From Plasmopara viticola (taxonomy: Eukaryota > Oomycota > Peronosporomycetes > Peronosporales > Peronosporaceae), in the NCBI GenBank assembly GCA_001695595.3, contig MBPM02000028.1, forward strand, positions 1 through 64,000: a stretch of 64,000 nucleotides of DNA, given 5' to 3'. The notes beneath the pieces were generated by a model that searched no databases, was not told the DNA's origin, and saw only the letters and a program-made list of their open reading frames with translations. The position numbers and the translations under genes are program-made. Shown here piece by piece: positions 8,497 to 18,795 of the stretch (within the stretch, counting starts at the first letter, position 1; the number at the start of each line of letters is the position of its first letter).

Positions 8497-8800
8497 AGTA
8501 CAAATTTCAAGTATGAAATTCAAGTATGAAATTCAAGTATGAAATTCAAGTATGAAATTCAAGTATGAATTTCAAGTATGAATTTCAAGTATGAATTTCA
8601 AGTATGAATTTCAAGTATGAATTTCAAGTATAAATTTCAAGCTAGAGTTTTGGTAAGATGTCCGTAAGGGCCAAGTCCAACTATAGAATAACAAGTCCTA
8701 CTGAAGAAGCAAACCAGCGAAAAAATTAGTCAATCGGATCATTTCGGACTATTCTTTAGGAATAATTAAGTTTGTGTAGTAACTTGCATAATTTAATAAA
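8497..8800 (+). repeat. 3' pseudo-LTR of PLE unit 2
   Basis: Starts with agtacaaatttcaag, minisatellite at 8500-8642, conserved block to ttaataaa at 8800, then telomeric repeats. The minisatellite is shorter here than in the 5' copy. Confidence 0.88.
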
Positions 8801-8875
8801 CCCTAAACCCTAAAACCTAAACCCTAAACCCTAAAACCTAAACCCTAAACCCTAAACCCTAAACCCTAAACCCTA
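8798..8875 (+). repeat. Interstitial telomeric repeats between PLE units 2 and 3
   Basis: About 11 CCCTAAA-type units, a few with an extra A (AAACCTAAA). Same strand as the 4318-4599 array. Confidence 0.95.
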
Positions 8876-9243
8876 GTACAAATTTCAAGTATGAAATTCA
8901 AGTATGAAATTCAAGTATGAAATTCAAGTATGAAATTCAAGTATGAAATTCAAGTATGAAATTCAAGTATGAAATTCAAGTATGAAATTCAAGTATGAAA
9001 TTCAAGTATGAAATTCAAGTATGAAATTCTAGTGTGAATTTCAGGTATGAATTTCAAGTATGAATTTCAAGTATGAATTTCAAGTTAGAGTTTTGGTAAG
9101 ATGTCCGTAAGGGCCAAGTCCAACTATAGAATAACAAGTCCTACTGAAGAAGCAAACCAGCGAAAGAATTAGTCAATCGGATCATTTCGGACTATTCTTT
9201 AGGAATAATTAAGTTTGTGTAGTAACTTGCATAATTTAATAAA
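8876..9243 (+). repeat. 5' pseudo-LTR of PLE unit 3
   Basis: Joined to telomeric repeats by CCCTAGTACAAATTTC. Minisatellite of about 15 units (8880-9086), conserved block to ttaataaa at 9243, followed by tcctaaacc. Confidence 0.88.
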
Positions 9244-9252
9244 TCCTAAACC

Positions 9253-9977
9253 TTTTTATTTTTAATTAGGTTAGAAAAACCCGTGCCCTTGAGCACCGTG
9301 CTTGCAATTTATTGTAACGCTTATCGGAGTTCTCATTTGCGGAGAAGTCTATCCCATAAGGGATTTTTGACTCTGCGGGCACACAGGAGTGTGAGTGAGC
9401 AGCACCCTGGATACGTGAGCCTAGTGCGTCTCCGTATCGAACAGAAATAGTGCCGTGGTTTACGTAAGACCTGAAAGTGTGACCGGGGAGGTAGGCGGAG
9501 AAGTTATAATCCCCTAGACCTGGCTTTTTCCCATAAGCCTTGCGCTAGTTCTCGATATCAACCTATCCGTTAGTGCTACCCATATTCAACATTAAATGGA
9601 ACATAAGTAGGGCAATACGTCAAAAGATTGTTGGTATCCGACGGCCAAGATCCAAAGGACGACCAAGACCCGACTTAGGACCCGACCAAGGACCCGACCA
9701 AGGACCCGACCAAGTGCGAAGTTCAAGATCCGGACACGATCAAGTCACCGGTCGACCAACAAACCGACCGGTCTCAAGTCCTACCCTCAAGCCAGCTGGC
9801 CGACCAAAAAACGGCCGCCTTCAAGCCTTGGTCCTAAGTCGACAAGATCCACGACCAACGTCCGACTGAGCCGACCGGCCGACCGCGACGAACAACAGAC
9901 CGTGCTCGAAACAGCCGGCTGTTACGCCACTCAACATCCGACCTAGCCTGATTACAACTAGGTTACTACACTTAAGG
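9253..9977 (+). promoter_or_regulatory. 5' leader of PLE unit 3
   Basis: Near-identical to the leader of unit 2, with one GACC-repeat period fewer near 9660. It ends at the ORF1 start in the same AAGGATGG context. No protein supported. Confidence 0.5.
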
Positions 9978-10901
9978 ATGGACCCGAGTAACCCGACTCG
10001 CAGCAGTCCGCCGCAAAACGTGTTGAGCATCATCGACTCCACGGTCAAACGCTACAGGAATCTTACTGCTAGAATCAAATCTAAGCAGCTAGCTCTTCAA
10101 CGCCTTGAGCAGGGTCCGCCCCGCTCTGTGAAGACTAAGATTTCCTTGACCGTGTCTAAAGAGCTCGAAAATACCGATAGCGCTGCATCTTTGCGCGCCC
10201 AATTCAATCAGCAACTCGTTGAAAACGAAAAGTCGTTGGCAGAAATCATTAAGACTGCAACGACGGCTGAACTGAATTTACTTCAGACTGAACTTGAGAC
10301 ATTATCGGTCAATGCAATTAAAGAGATAAGTTCTTTTTATTGCGATGTTCACACCCTTTTCATGCCATCGGGTCCGCCATGGGAAAGTGCAATTACTTCT
10401 CCTAATGGACAAAACTCGATGGCGGTCACTGACTTCCTAATGGTCAAGGCTCTCCTTAACACACGACTGACTCAACTTCGCTACGACTTAGCGATTGAAC
10501 AAGTCATTAAGGAACGGGCCAAAGCCGCTAAGGAAGCCAAACGAGCGACAGCCATGGACATCGAATCAGAAACGCCCATGGCAACCTCTGTCCAGGAGCT
10601 CGTCAACAAACGCATCCAACAGGAGCTGCGACCACTAAAAAATCAAGTGTCGCGGCTCAAGGAAGTGTTAAACGACAGCGCCGGTCGTCAAAGGGGCACC
10701 GATCGGCGCATAACGAAGACTGCAAAGCCCCAGCAGCAGAAGAAATCGGTAAAGCCTCAAAAGGAAGGGCTACGCGCAAACGGAAAAGCGGGCGCTACCG
10801 GTTTCGCCAAGTCCGGAAAGCCGCCCACCAAGTCGAATTCAGGGAAAAACAACAAGCAGAAAGGCGCGCGGAACGCGAAAGGCAAGACCCGATCCAAGTA
10901 G
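9978..10901 (+). CDS. PLE ORF1 of unit 3, intact
   Basis: 307 residues, about 98% identical to ORF1 of unit 2 and starting at the same ATG. The coiled-coil-like middle and Lys/Arg-rich tail are preserved. A few replacements are visible, for example Ala to Val in FLMVKALL. The phase relation to the RT frame is the same as in unit 2, but the slippery run is G AAA AAC. The RT downstream is dead, so this copy could at most supply ORF1 protein. Confidence 0.8.
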   Translation: MDPSNPTRSSPPQNVLSIIDSTVKRYRNLTARIKSKQLALQRLEQGPPRSVKTKISLTVSKELENTDSAASLRAQFNQQLVENEKSLAEIIKTATTAELNLLQTELETLSVNAIKEISSFYCDVHTLFMPSGPPWESAITSPNGQNSMAVTDFLMVKALLNTRLTQLRYDLAIEQVIKERAKAAKEAKRATAMDIESETPMATSVQELVNKRIQQELRPLKNQVSRLKEVLNDSAGRQRGTDRRITKTAKPQQQKKSVKPQKEGLRANGKAGATGFAKSGKPPTKSNSGKNNKQKGARNAKGKTRSK

Positions 10902-13096
10902 ACAGGTCAGATAGTAGGAATGCGCTGGCACTATTTGCTAGTCGCAGTACTAGGGAGATTAATAGCTATGCAAAGAACTTAGCTTTTCATAACTTTGTTC
11001 CTTCTGCAATTGCTACTCCCCCTGCTCTGAACCGCTTACTGGGTCTTAACGTAAGATTCTGCCCGACCCCTCGACCTATCCGACCGCCCGATCTTCATGC
11101 TGCACTCCCAGACTTCATACGGAAAGTTCGCCTCTCCGCACAGTTTGGGAACCATCAAGGATCATATAATCGCAAGATTTATGTTCCGAACCCATCGTTT
11201 CAACCGAAACCAGCACCGGCTTCAATTGAAACGATACTCACACGTGTTCAAGACAACATTAGTCGCGAGACATGGGAACCGAGGAAACTTAGGAACCTTA
11301 ACTCGAGACAATGGAACACGTTTCAGCTCCTAAGAAGCCGCCCAGATCTTAAAGTAGTCCTTACTGATAAGAACTTAGGGCCGGCTCTTTTTACAACGGA
11401 GCATTATGTTAGACTGTGTATTGACCATCTTTCAGATAAGTCAATATACGAGCTGCAATGCGCTCCAGTCAAAGCATTAACCCGGCTTGTGCGGACAAAA
11501 GTTCGCACTTGGTACAGAAACATGGCAAAGACATATGCCTATCGTACTGACTGGGACACAACAAGGATCATTGTGGCGAAACTAGAAGAGTCAAGGTTAA
11601 ATGTGTTTTACGCATCAGCATAAATACACAAACCCAAACTCTGTATTCGACCCATTGTATCCAATAGCGCAAGTATACTTGTTGAATGAGCTGAAGGGAA
11701 CGAAAAGAAGAGGCGAAGAGTCTGCGTGGAGGAGGACCGGAGCGGAGACACTTGAGCAGGAGAAGGAATATTTGGATGTGAGTTTATTAATTTGGTCCTT
11801 AGTTCACAAACCTTGCTACATCTAAGCCATTCAATTATTTAAGCCAATCAAAAGAGCTTACCATCTGGGCGCAATCATCTTCCCATCCGGGCGCAATCAT
11901 CCTGAGTGCACCTGTCCGTGTGTCTATCCATGGCGTCATCGTTGTATGTTTGAACCGTCGGACAGCCGCTCGTATTGGACAGCCTTGAAAACCGGAACAA
12001 AACGGAGGGAAATCGGTTACCTTCAATAATACTGGAAGGACTTTCAAAGTGGTTAGATTTACAGCTTCAACCCTTTTATAGATCCATTAAACTCTATATA
12101 CGCGACTCAGACCAGCTATTGACAGACCTCCCGGACCTGATACTCCCGCTTGTTTCGCTGTTGATCACAATCGACGTAGAATCTCTCTACACCAATATTC
12201 CGATTATCAACGCTATCAAAGCAATCGCGGAACGTATACGGGGTCATCCATGGGAAAACGCAATTCTGTCTGGACTCCAAGTAGTAATGCATAACAATTA
12301 CTTTACCTTTGGAGACTCATGCTGGCGCCAATTGCGTGGAACGGCTATGGGAACACCGTTGCACCGGCATTCGCTTCCCCCTACGTGGCTCACATCGAAG
12401 AGATTCTACTTACAGAATTTTCGCGAGATGTAGTTTACTACAAACGCTACATCGATGACATCTTCACATTGTGGAGTCCTAACACTGAGCCATATAGCTT
12501 CCAGCGCATGTAAGCAACATTTACCCGGCGGTCTAAGCTACGATTCACAAGCTCTATCGACAAAGTTGAAACTGTGTTTCTAGACCTACAAACCATTCGG
12601 GACAAACAAAGGATATACACAAGAACAAATCAGAAAAGTCTGAATTTGTACCTGTATATTCCTGCTAACAGCGCTCATCAACCTGGTGTTCTAAAAGTAC
12701 TAATCATTGGCCAAGTCCGTAAATTCCGCAAACAGAATGTTCGATATCGTGACTTTAAACGAATCGTCAAACAACTCTATGCGCGGCTACTTGACCGAGG
12801 ATATACTCCGAGAATACTGCAACCGCTGTTCAGACAGGCGCTCGACGACACTACGTCATCACGAAACACGTCATCTACAGCACCTATAGTTTTTAAGCTC
12901 CAATACGACCCAAATGGACTTTCAAGAAGCAGACTACGGTCTATATTACTGAGCTGGAAAAGGCACTCGGAACGCAGGTTAAAATCTGCTACCTCAAGCC
13001 TCCAACTCTTAAGACGCTTCTGTGTCCTTCGCGACTTCCGAAAACTGCCTCGTCGACTGCAGCCTTAATACAAGATTGTACAGCCGATGGGAGTAA
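10847..13096 (+). pseudogene. Penelope-like RT of unit 3, interrupted
   Basis: Follows the unit 2 RT to about 11620, where AAA has become TAA (11621-11623). The solo LTR 11680-12028 then splits the gene. After it the core resumes with DVESLYTNIPI and GTAMGT. A lost base at about 12357 shifts the frame before YKRYIDDIF, a TTA to TAA change occurs at about 12511, and 7 bases are missing near 12955. The final stop TAA is at 13094-13096, followed by a degenerate telomeric tract. Confidence 0.88.
11680..12028 (+). mobile_element. Solo LTR of a Ty1/copia-type retrotransposon
   Basis: A 349-bp insertion relative to unit 2. It begins TGTTGAA and ends TTCAATA, an imperfect inverted pair typical of copia LTR ends. 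It is flanked by the 5-bp direct repeat ATACT (11675-11679 and 12029-12033), and removing insert plus one repeat restores the unit 2 sequence. No coding capacity; left by LTR-LTR recombination. Orientation is inferred only from TG...CA-like ends, which are symmetric, so the strand is uncertain. Confidence 0.82.
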
Positions 13097-13109
13097 ACCA
13101 TAAACCCTA

Positions 13110-13398
13110 GTACAAATTTCAAGTATGAAATTCAAGTATGAAATTCAAGTATGAAATTCAAGTGTGAAATTCAAGTGTGAGATTCAGGCATGAAATTCAA
13201 GTATGAATTTCAAGTATGAATTTCAAGTATGAATTTCAAGATAGAGTTTTGGTAAGATGTCCGTAAGGTCCAAGTCCAACTATAGAATAACAAGTCCTAC
13301 TGAAGAAGCAAACCAGCGAAAGAATTAGTCAATCGAATCATTTTCGACTACTCTTTGGAAATAATTAAATTTGTGTAGAACTTGCATAATTTAATAAA
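13110..13398 (+). repeat. 3' pseudo-LTR of PLE unit 3
   Basis: Short, partly diverged minisatellite (13118-13236) with gagattcaggcatg variants, then the block with several substitutions, ending in ttaataaa. The hammerhead-like string CTGAAGA...GCGAAAG is intact. Confidence 0.85.
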
Positions 13399-13420
13399 CC
13401 CTAAACCCTAACCCTAAATA
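13396..13420 (+). repeat. Short interstitial telomeric tract
   Basis: AAACCCTAAACCCTAACCCTAAA, then loss of the pattern. It marks the junction between unit 3 and an older remnant. Confidence 0.85.
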
Positions 13421-13717
13421 CGAGGGGATAAACACGGAGAATAAACTTCAACTGTTATTTACATGTTTGATTTTCGACTTTTATTTTTAAGAATGATTTT
13501 CAAGTATGAAATTCACGTATGATTTTCAAGTATGCATTCGGGTTGACTTTTAGTAAGATATCCGTAAGGTTCAAGTCCGACTATTGAACAACAGGTCGTC
13601 TTGAAGAAGCGAGCCAGGGAAAGAAATTTTCATACCGGATAATTTCGAGACTGTATTTCTTAGGAATGCATTGAGTATTGTAGTGACTAGCTTAATTCAA
13701 AACACCATAAACCCTAA
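13421..13717 (+). mobile_element. Lone diverged PLE pseudo-LTR
   Basis: Degenerate minisatellite (gattttcaagtatg) followed by a block recognisable as the pseudo-LTR (tagtaagatatccgtaaggttcaagtc, ending in caccataaaccctaaactc). No leader or ORF is attached. It is probably the 3' end of an element trimmed almost completely from its distal side before the next one was added. Confidence 0.65.
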
Positions 13718-13737
13718 ACTCTTAACTCCTAACCTTA

Positions 13738-14303
13738 AAGCCTGGCTTTTCGTTCGACTTTAACATCGTGTTTAAGTTTCAGCTCATATTTTTAAGTTTG
13801 ATCTTCAAGTAGGATTTTCATGTTTGATTTTCAAGTTTGAATTTTAAGCATGATTTTCATGTTTAGTTTTAAGCAAGGTTTTTAAGAATGAAATTTTGGT
13901 ACGAAATCAAGAATGATTTTCATTGTTAATTTTTAAGATCGTTTCTCACGATAAATTTTCAAGTTTGATTTCCAAGTATGATCTTCAAGTATGATTTTCA
14001 AGTTTGAATTTCAACTTTCAACCTTAAGCTTTTAATTTTTAACTTTTAACTCTTGATTTTTACTTTCAAATCTGATTTCAATTCGAGAATTATCTTGAAC
14101 ATTCAACAACATAATGTGCGACACTCAAAGGATTGAACGACAACAGTGATTGATCGATTTCACTTGCGTGTCTGGGTTTTTAGTCTACTGAAGAAGCAAC
14201 CGCGAACGGTCACTGAAGTTTAATACAAACGCACCCGTTTGGACACTTCAAACGTGTTTTGTCTTCTGATTCCACTTTGGACTTTCAACTAAACTCTAAA
14301 TCC
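13738..14303 (+). repeat. 5' pseudo-LTR of PLE unit 4 (family 2)
   Basis: Begins with a degenerate T-rich minisatellite (ttttcaagtttga-like, 13740-14060), then a block containing tgtgcgacactcaaa and CTGAAGAAGC. It ends in aaactctaaatcc, a worn telomere-like tract. It pairs with 17145-17655. Confidence 0.65.
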
Positions 14304-14328
14304 TCCCTAAGAATTTCCTTGATTAAGG

Positions 14329-15240
14329 ATGGTTTCGCCGCACCCAATGGCTCTCAATCCGCCGCAACCTGCAAAAGAAAGGATCACAGCAAGCGTCATG
14401 GAATGGCGCTTCCTGTCAAATGAATCGTCAGCAAACAACGCGCCGTCGCCAAGTTGGAGACTGGTGTACCCAAGGCAATGCGCACGAAGATGGACCTCAA
14501 GGTCCCTTCAATCCTTACGGAACGCGCGCCTGGCACCGTTGCCGACCTTTCCTCTCAATTCAAAGCCACCGGGAGTGAACACCAAGGCAACCTTTGTGGA
14601 ATCATTCATGCGTCGGCCATCAGTGAGTTGGCCGTTCCGACTCAAGAACGCCATAACGTGTAAAACTCGACTGTGGCTCGAAATAAGTTGTTTTTCAAGC
14701 CTCTACCTGACTCGCTTCGCCAGGCTCTTTCGGTCCACAACTATCCGGACTCTCGCTATTGTGGATTACCGGTGAGCCATCTCGTTCCTGGACATCCGTC
14801 TCTAGCAAGAAGAATACGCGCACCTCATGGCTGAAGCCGTTGCTACACGCAAGAGGAAATAAGCTGTTTCCAAACGCAACGCCGCGGAGACCATGGAATT
14901 GGACACCTCGAACGATATTCTTGTTGCAAGTCTCGTCAAAGCCTCGTCAAGAAGAGCATCGCAAAAGAAACAGCAGCTTTCGGAACGAGGTCAACCAATT
15001 GCAAGCGGCTTCAAGCTCCTGCGCCAATCAGCATGGAGTATCGACTGATGCAAGATAGCTCTCCAAAAGCAACGCCAAGCAGCCAAACGTTGGAGTAAAT
15101 GCGCGCGCACAACCCAACGGGAAAAGCTCGCGTCCGTCAAAGCCTCGCAATACAAAAGAAATAACCAAGCAGCCAAGAGACAAGAAACAAGCCAAGCCGG
15201 CCAGCAAAAAACCTAGCCGCGCCAGCAATCTCGCCGCAAC
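14329..15240 (+). pseudogene. ORF1 relic of PLE unit 4
   Basis: Starts at ATG 14329 in the same AAGGATGG context as family 1 ORF1. In another frame (14454-14663) the stretch MRTKMDLKVPSIL followed by VADLSSQF aligns with the KTKISLTVSKEL and LRAQF region of ORF1. A Lys/Arg/Gln-rich end is visible near 15060-15200. Several frameshifts prevent a continuous protein. Confidence 0.6.
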
Positions 15241-15249
15241 TACCTGATG

Positions 15250-17130
15250 AGTTCAAGTTCACGTCAAGTGCCTCGACACATCACAATGCGGTATGCATCT
15301 TTGCACTACGCCGCGTCCGTGAAGTCGACGCCGAAATCGGCAACTTGGCCTTTCATAATTTGACTCCGGATGACGTCACGCTGCCCCAGCATAGAAACGC
15401 CTGCTCAAACTCAGCCTGAACTGCTCTCCGACTCCTAGAAGGCTCACAACGGACGATATCTTGCGACAACTCCCAAACCTTGCCGGAACGCTACGCTCTT
15501 TTAAAAACGACAACCAGTAAGCCACCCAGCCGTGGCAAGCCGCGACAATCTACGTCCCCAATTTGGCATATGAACTACCGCCAAGCACACCTGCTATCGA
15601 AGAAACGCTGACTTGCACTCAAGCGAAGATATCAGTTGCCTCATGGCAACATTCAAGATTACAAAATATTACTGCTGAAAAACAACCATTGGTCAAAACT
15701 TTACATTTCGACCAGACATGCAAGTCACGCTTACCGACAAGAAACTCGGACCAGCAGTCATGACAAGAACGCAATACATCAATCTGTGCCTTGCTCGTCT
15801 TCTTGATATGGAATTGTACCAGCAATGCGAGGCACCCCAAGATACTATCATGCGACCGCTACGGTCTTGGGTTTGGAATTTTTACATAAAGATAGCCAAG
15901 CACCATGCCGCTTCGCTCGACTGGTCGAAAACGAAGATCGTCGTGGCTGGAATTGACGACAAAAGCAACAATCACTTCTATTCTCCAAGATACACAAGCC
16001 TCAGCGCTGTATCCGACCTATCGCCTCGGATGCTGCATCGATTATCCAGGTCTGTAGAAATGGCTTCAGTACAAGATGCAGCCATACCTACACCGGACTT
16101 TAACGTTCCTTCGAGACTCGAATCAACAACTTCAAGAACTTCGTTCTGTTCAGCCAATGGATGTATGATTTTGACTACCTTTGACGTGGTTTTGATGTAC
16201 ACCTCCATTGACATTGGTTTCGCACTCCAAGTTATTCACAAAGAGTTGCATGACGGTCCCTGGATTGACGCCATTGTTTTCGGTCTTCGGGTCATTCTGA
16301 AGTCCATCTATTTCGTCTTTGGCGACCTGGTTCGGCTTCAATTAAATGGAATTGCCATGGGCACTTCTGTGGCTCCCGCATTTGCGTCACTATTTATCGC
16401 ACATTTCGAAAGAACATTATTAAGCGAACATTTTACGTAAATTTTGGCTTACTTCAAGCGATACATTGACGATGAATTCATTATTTGGGAACAAGACAAA
16501 AACAAGCCATATGAATTAATGCGCTTTCAAGCAAAATAAGACGATCTAAGCTGCAAATCAAGTTCGAAATCAACGAAAATCTAGTTGCATTTCTTGATCT
16601 TTGGATCATTCGCGACAAGAACTGTATCATGACAAAACTCAGGAAAAACATTGATCTGCACCTTTATTTGCCGGCAGTCAGTGCTCTATCCGCCTGGTGT
16701 ACTCAAGGGATTGATCTTGGTTTGATTAAGAAGTACAAAAAGCAGAACACAAAGAATTCCGACCTCAAAAATGTATACAAGCTTTTCTATGGTCAACTTC
16801 GGGAACGAGTTTACACGAGTACTGTTCTGGTACCACTTTTCGACACTGCTTTAAGTCAAGCTTTAACATCCCGACTATTGGTTTTGCAAGTCTTCTTTAA
16901 GATTCCGTATGACCCCAATGGCCCATCACGTACTCGTCTAAGAAACATATCGGACTTCTCAAGCTTGACAAATCTTTGCAGTACGATACATGTTGAAAAA
17001 CTGTCGATCTATTAATCGAAGCCACTGTCCCTGATAGGAAATTGTTCCCGACATCGCTGCGTTAAGACTGCTCCCCGACACCTACTGCACGTCTCTATAA
17101 AAGACCTCGAAAAGCTAGTACAAGTGCTGG
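15250..17130 (+). pseudogene. Penelope-like RT relic of unit 4 (family 2)
   Basis: Readable blocks are NLAFHNLTPDDV (about 15340), VTLTDKKLGPAV (about 15720), the TTFDVVLMYTSIDI catalytic region (about 16180), NGIAMGTSVAPAFASLF (about 16345), YFKRYIDDEFIIW (about 16453), and a thumb with DLHLYLPAVSA (16629-17015) and YDPNGPSRTRLRNI. The longest open blocks are 15718-16440 and 16629-17015. The frame is broken near 16000, at 16438 and near 16530. No GIY-YIG domain follows. The overall sequence differs from units 1-3 by roughly half its residues, so this is a separate family. Confidence 0.82.
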
Positions 17131-17144
17131 AGGCAAACCATAAA

Positions 17145-17655
17145 CTCTGCCGTTTCGTTTCGACTTCAAGCTCGACTTCAACTCTAACTTCAACTTCAAC
17201 TTCAACTTCGACTATAACGTCAAGTCAGTTCCAACGTCAACTTGACTTCAGCATCGCCTAAACTTCAATTCAACATCAACTTCAAGTTCGTTTTTAAATT
17301 TCGGACTTTTACCTTTATATTATAAGTTTCAAGATTCAAGTTGAATTTCCAATTTTGATTTTCAATTTTGATTTTCAAGTTTCAAGTTTCCGCTTCCAAC
17401 TTTGAATGCAATTTCGATTCTAAAACAATCTCGAACATGATAGAACATCATGTGCGACACTCAAATGATTAGACGACTTCACTTGCGTGCCTGCCACAAT
17501 CGGTCTACGTAAGTTTACTAAGCTTTAATTAGCTTACTTCTTTTTTTAGTCTACTGAAGAAGCAACTGCGAAAGGATCACTGCAGTTTAATACAAACGCA
17601 CCCGTTTGGCCACTTCAAACTTAATTTGTCTTCGCTTTCCACTTTGGCTTTTCTG
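17145..17655 (+). repeat. 3' pseudo-LTR of PLE unit 4 (family 2)
   Basis: Begins near gctagtacaag and aaaccataaac, continues as cgacttcaa/aacttcaac simple repeats (17156-17400), then the family 2 block with tgtgcgacactcaaa and CTGAAGAAGCAACTGCGAAAG, and ends in aaaacctaaaccctaaacc. Confidence 0.68.
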
Positions 17656-17676
17656 CTAAAACCTAAACCCTAAACC
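17656..17676 (+). repeat. Telomeric tract at the 5'-truncated end of unit 5
   Basis: AAAACCTAAACCCTAAACC. The next base onward matches the interior of the family 1 leader (ggccaagatcc), not a pseudo-LTR. Confidence 0.85.
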
Positions 17677-17879
17677 TGGCCAAGATCCTGAGGACTTATT
17701 TCAGTCAGCCGAGTGACCAACAAATTGACCGCTTCAATCCTTACAATCAACATCCACGACCAACGTTCAACAGAGCCGACCAGCCGACTGCGACGAACAA
17801 CAGACCGTGTACGCAACAGCCAGCTGTTACGCCACTCAACATCCGACCTTGCCTGAACAAATCTAGATTACTACAATTA

Positions 17880-18795
17880 AGGATAGATCCGAGGAGCCCG
17901 ACTCGTCGCAGTCCGCCACAAAAGCATTGATCATCACAAACTTCACGATCAAACGCTAATGGCATCTTTCTGTTAGAATAAAGTCTAAGTAGCTGGCGGT
18001 TCAACGCCTTGAATTGGGCCCATTCCGCTCTGTGAAGATTAAGCTTTTCTTGAATGTGTCTAAAGAGCTCAGAAATACCGTAGCGCTGCAACTTTGCGTG
18101 CCCAGTTCAATCAGCAACTCGTTGAAAACAAAAAGTCGTTAGCAGATATCATCAAGACTGCAACGACCGCTGAACTAAATTTACTTCGAAATGGACATGA
18201 GACATTTTCGGTAAATGCAACTAAAGAGATAAGTTCTTTTTTATAAAAATGTTCACACCATTTTTTTGCCATCGGTGCCGCCATGGGAAAGTCCAATATC
18301 TTCTACAACTCGATGGCGGTCACTGACTTCTTCATGGCCAAGGCCCTTCTTTGCACACGAATGACTCAAATTCGCTACGACTTAGCGATGACACAAGTCG
18401 TTATGTAGCAGGCTATAGCTGCGAAGGAGGCCAAACGAGCGACAGCCATAAATTTCGAATTAGAGACGCCCATGGCAATCTTTGTCCAGGAGCTCGTCCA
18501 CAAACGCATCCAACAAGAATTGCGACTGCTGAAAAATCAAGTGTCATGGCTCAAGGAAGCGTGAAGTGACAGCGCCGATCGTCAAAGGGGCACTGATCGG
18601 CGCAAAACAAAGGCTACAAATCTTCAACAGCAGAAGAAATTGGCAAGGCTTCAACCCGCAAGGCTACGCACAAATGGAAAATTGGACGCTACCAGTCCCG
18701 CAAAGTCCGGGAAGCCGCCCTCTAAGTTGAACTAGAAAAGATCAACAAACAAAAAAATGCACGAAGCGTACAAGGCAATACAATATCCAAGTAGA
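17880..18795 (+). pseudogene. ORF1 relic of PLE unit 5
   Basis: Homologous along its length to ORF1 of unit 2, but the start codon is ATA (aaggatagatcc against aaggatggaccc) and many frameshifts and stops follow. The basic tail is recognisable near 18600-18790. Confidence 0.75.

Larger units (their letters stand above)
4600..8800 (+). mobile_element. PLE unit 2, intact endonuclease-less Penelope-like retroelement
   Basis: The best preserved unit: pseudo-LTR 4600-4965, leader 4975-5710, ORF1 5711-6634, RT frame to 8484, a short telomeric tract after the stop, pseudo-LTR 8497-8800. Both reading frames are open from end to end. Telomeric CCCTAAA repeats lie on both outer sides. The RT is of the Penelope type and has no GIY-YIG nuclease, as in the telomere-attached Athena and Coprina groups. 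The likely mode of insertion is reverse transcription primed by the 3' end of the chromosome. Confidence 0.92.
8876..13398 (+). mobile_element. PLE unit 3, RT broken and interrupted by a solo LTR
   Basis: Same layout as unit 2: pseudo-LTR 8876-9243, leader 9253-9977, ORF1 9978-10901 intact, RT relic 10847-13096, pseudo-LTR 13110-13398. A 349-bp copia-type solo LTR sits inside the RT (11680-12028). Further damage consists of stop codons, a 7-base loss near 12955 and small indels. This is more substitution damage than in unit 1, so it is older than units 1 and 2. Confidence 0.9.
13738..17655 (+). mobile_element. PLE unit 4, second diverged family, decayed
   Basis: Left pseudo-LTR about 13738-14303, ORF1 relic from 14329, RT relic about 15250-17130, right pseudo-LTR about 17145-17655. 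The two pseudo-LTRs share tctactgaagaagcaac and gcacccgtttgg and a tgtgcgacactcaaa motif found in neither unit 2 nor unit 3. Protein similarity to family 1 is clear but distant. The leader is only about 25 bases, much shorter than in family 1. Orientation is the same as in all other units. Confidence 0.78.
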
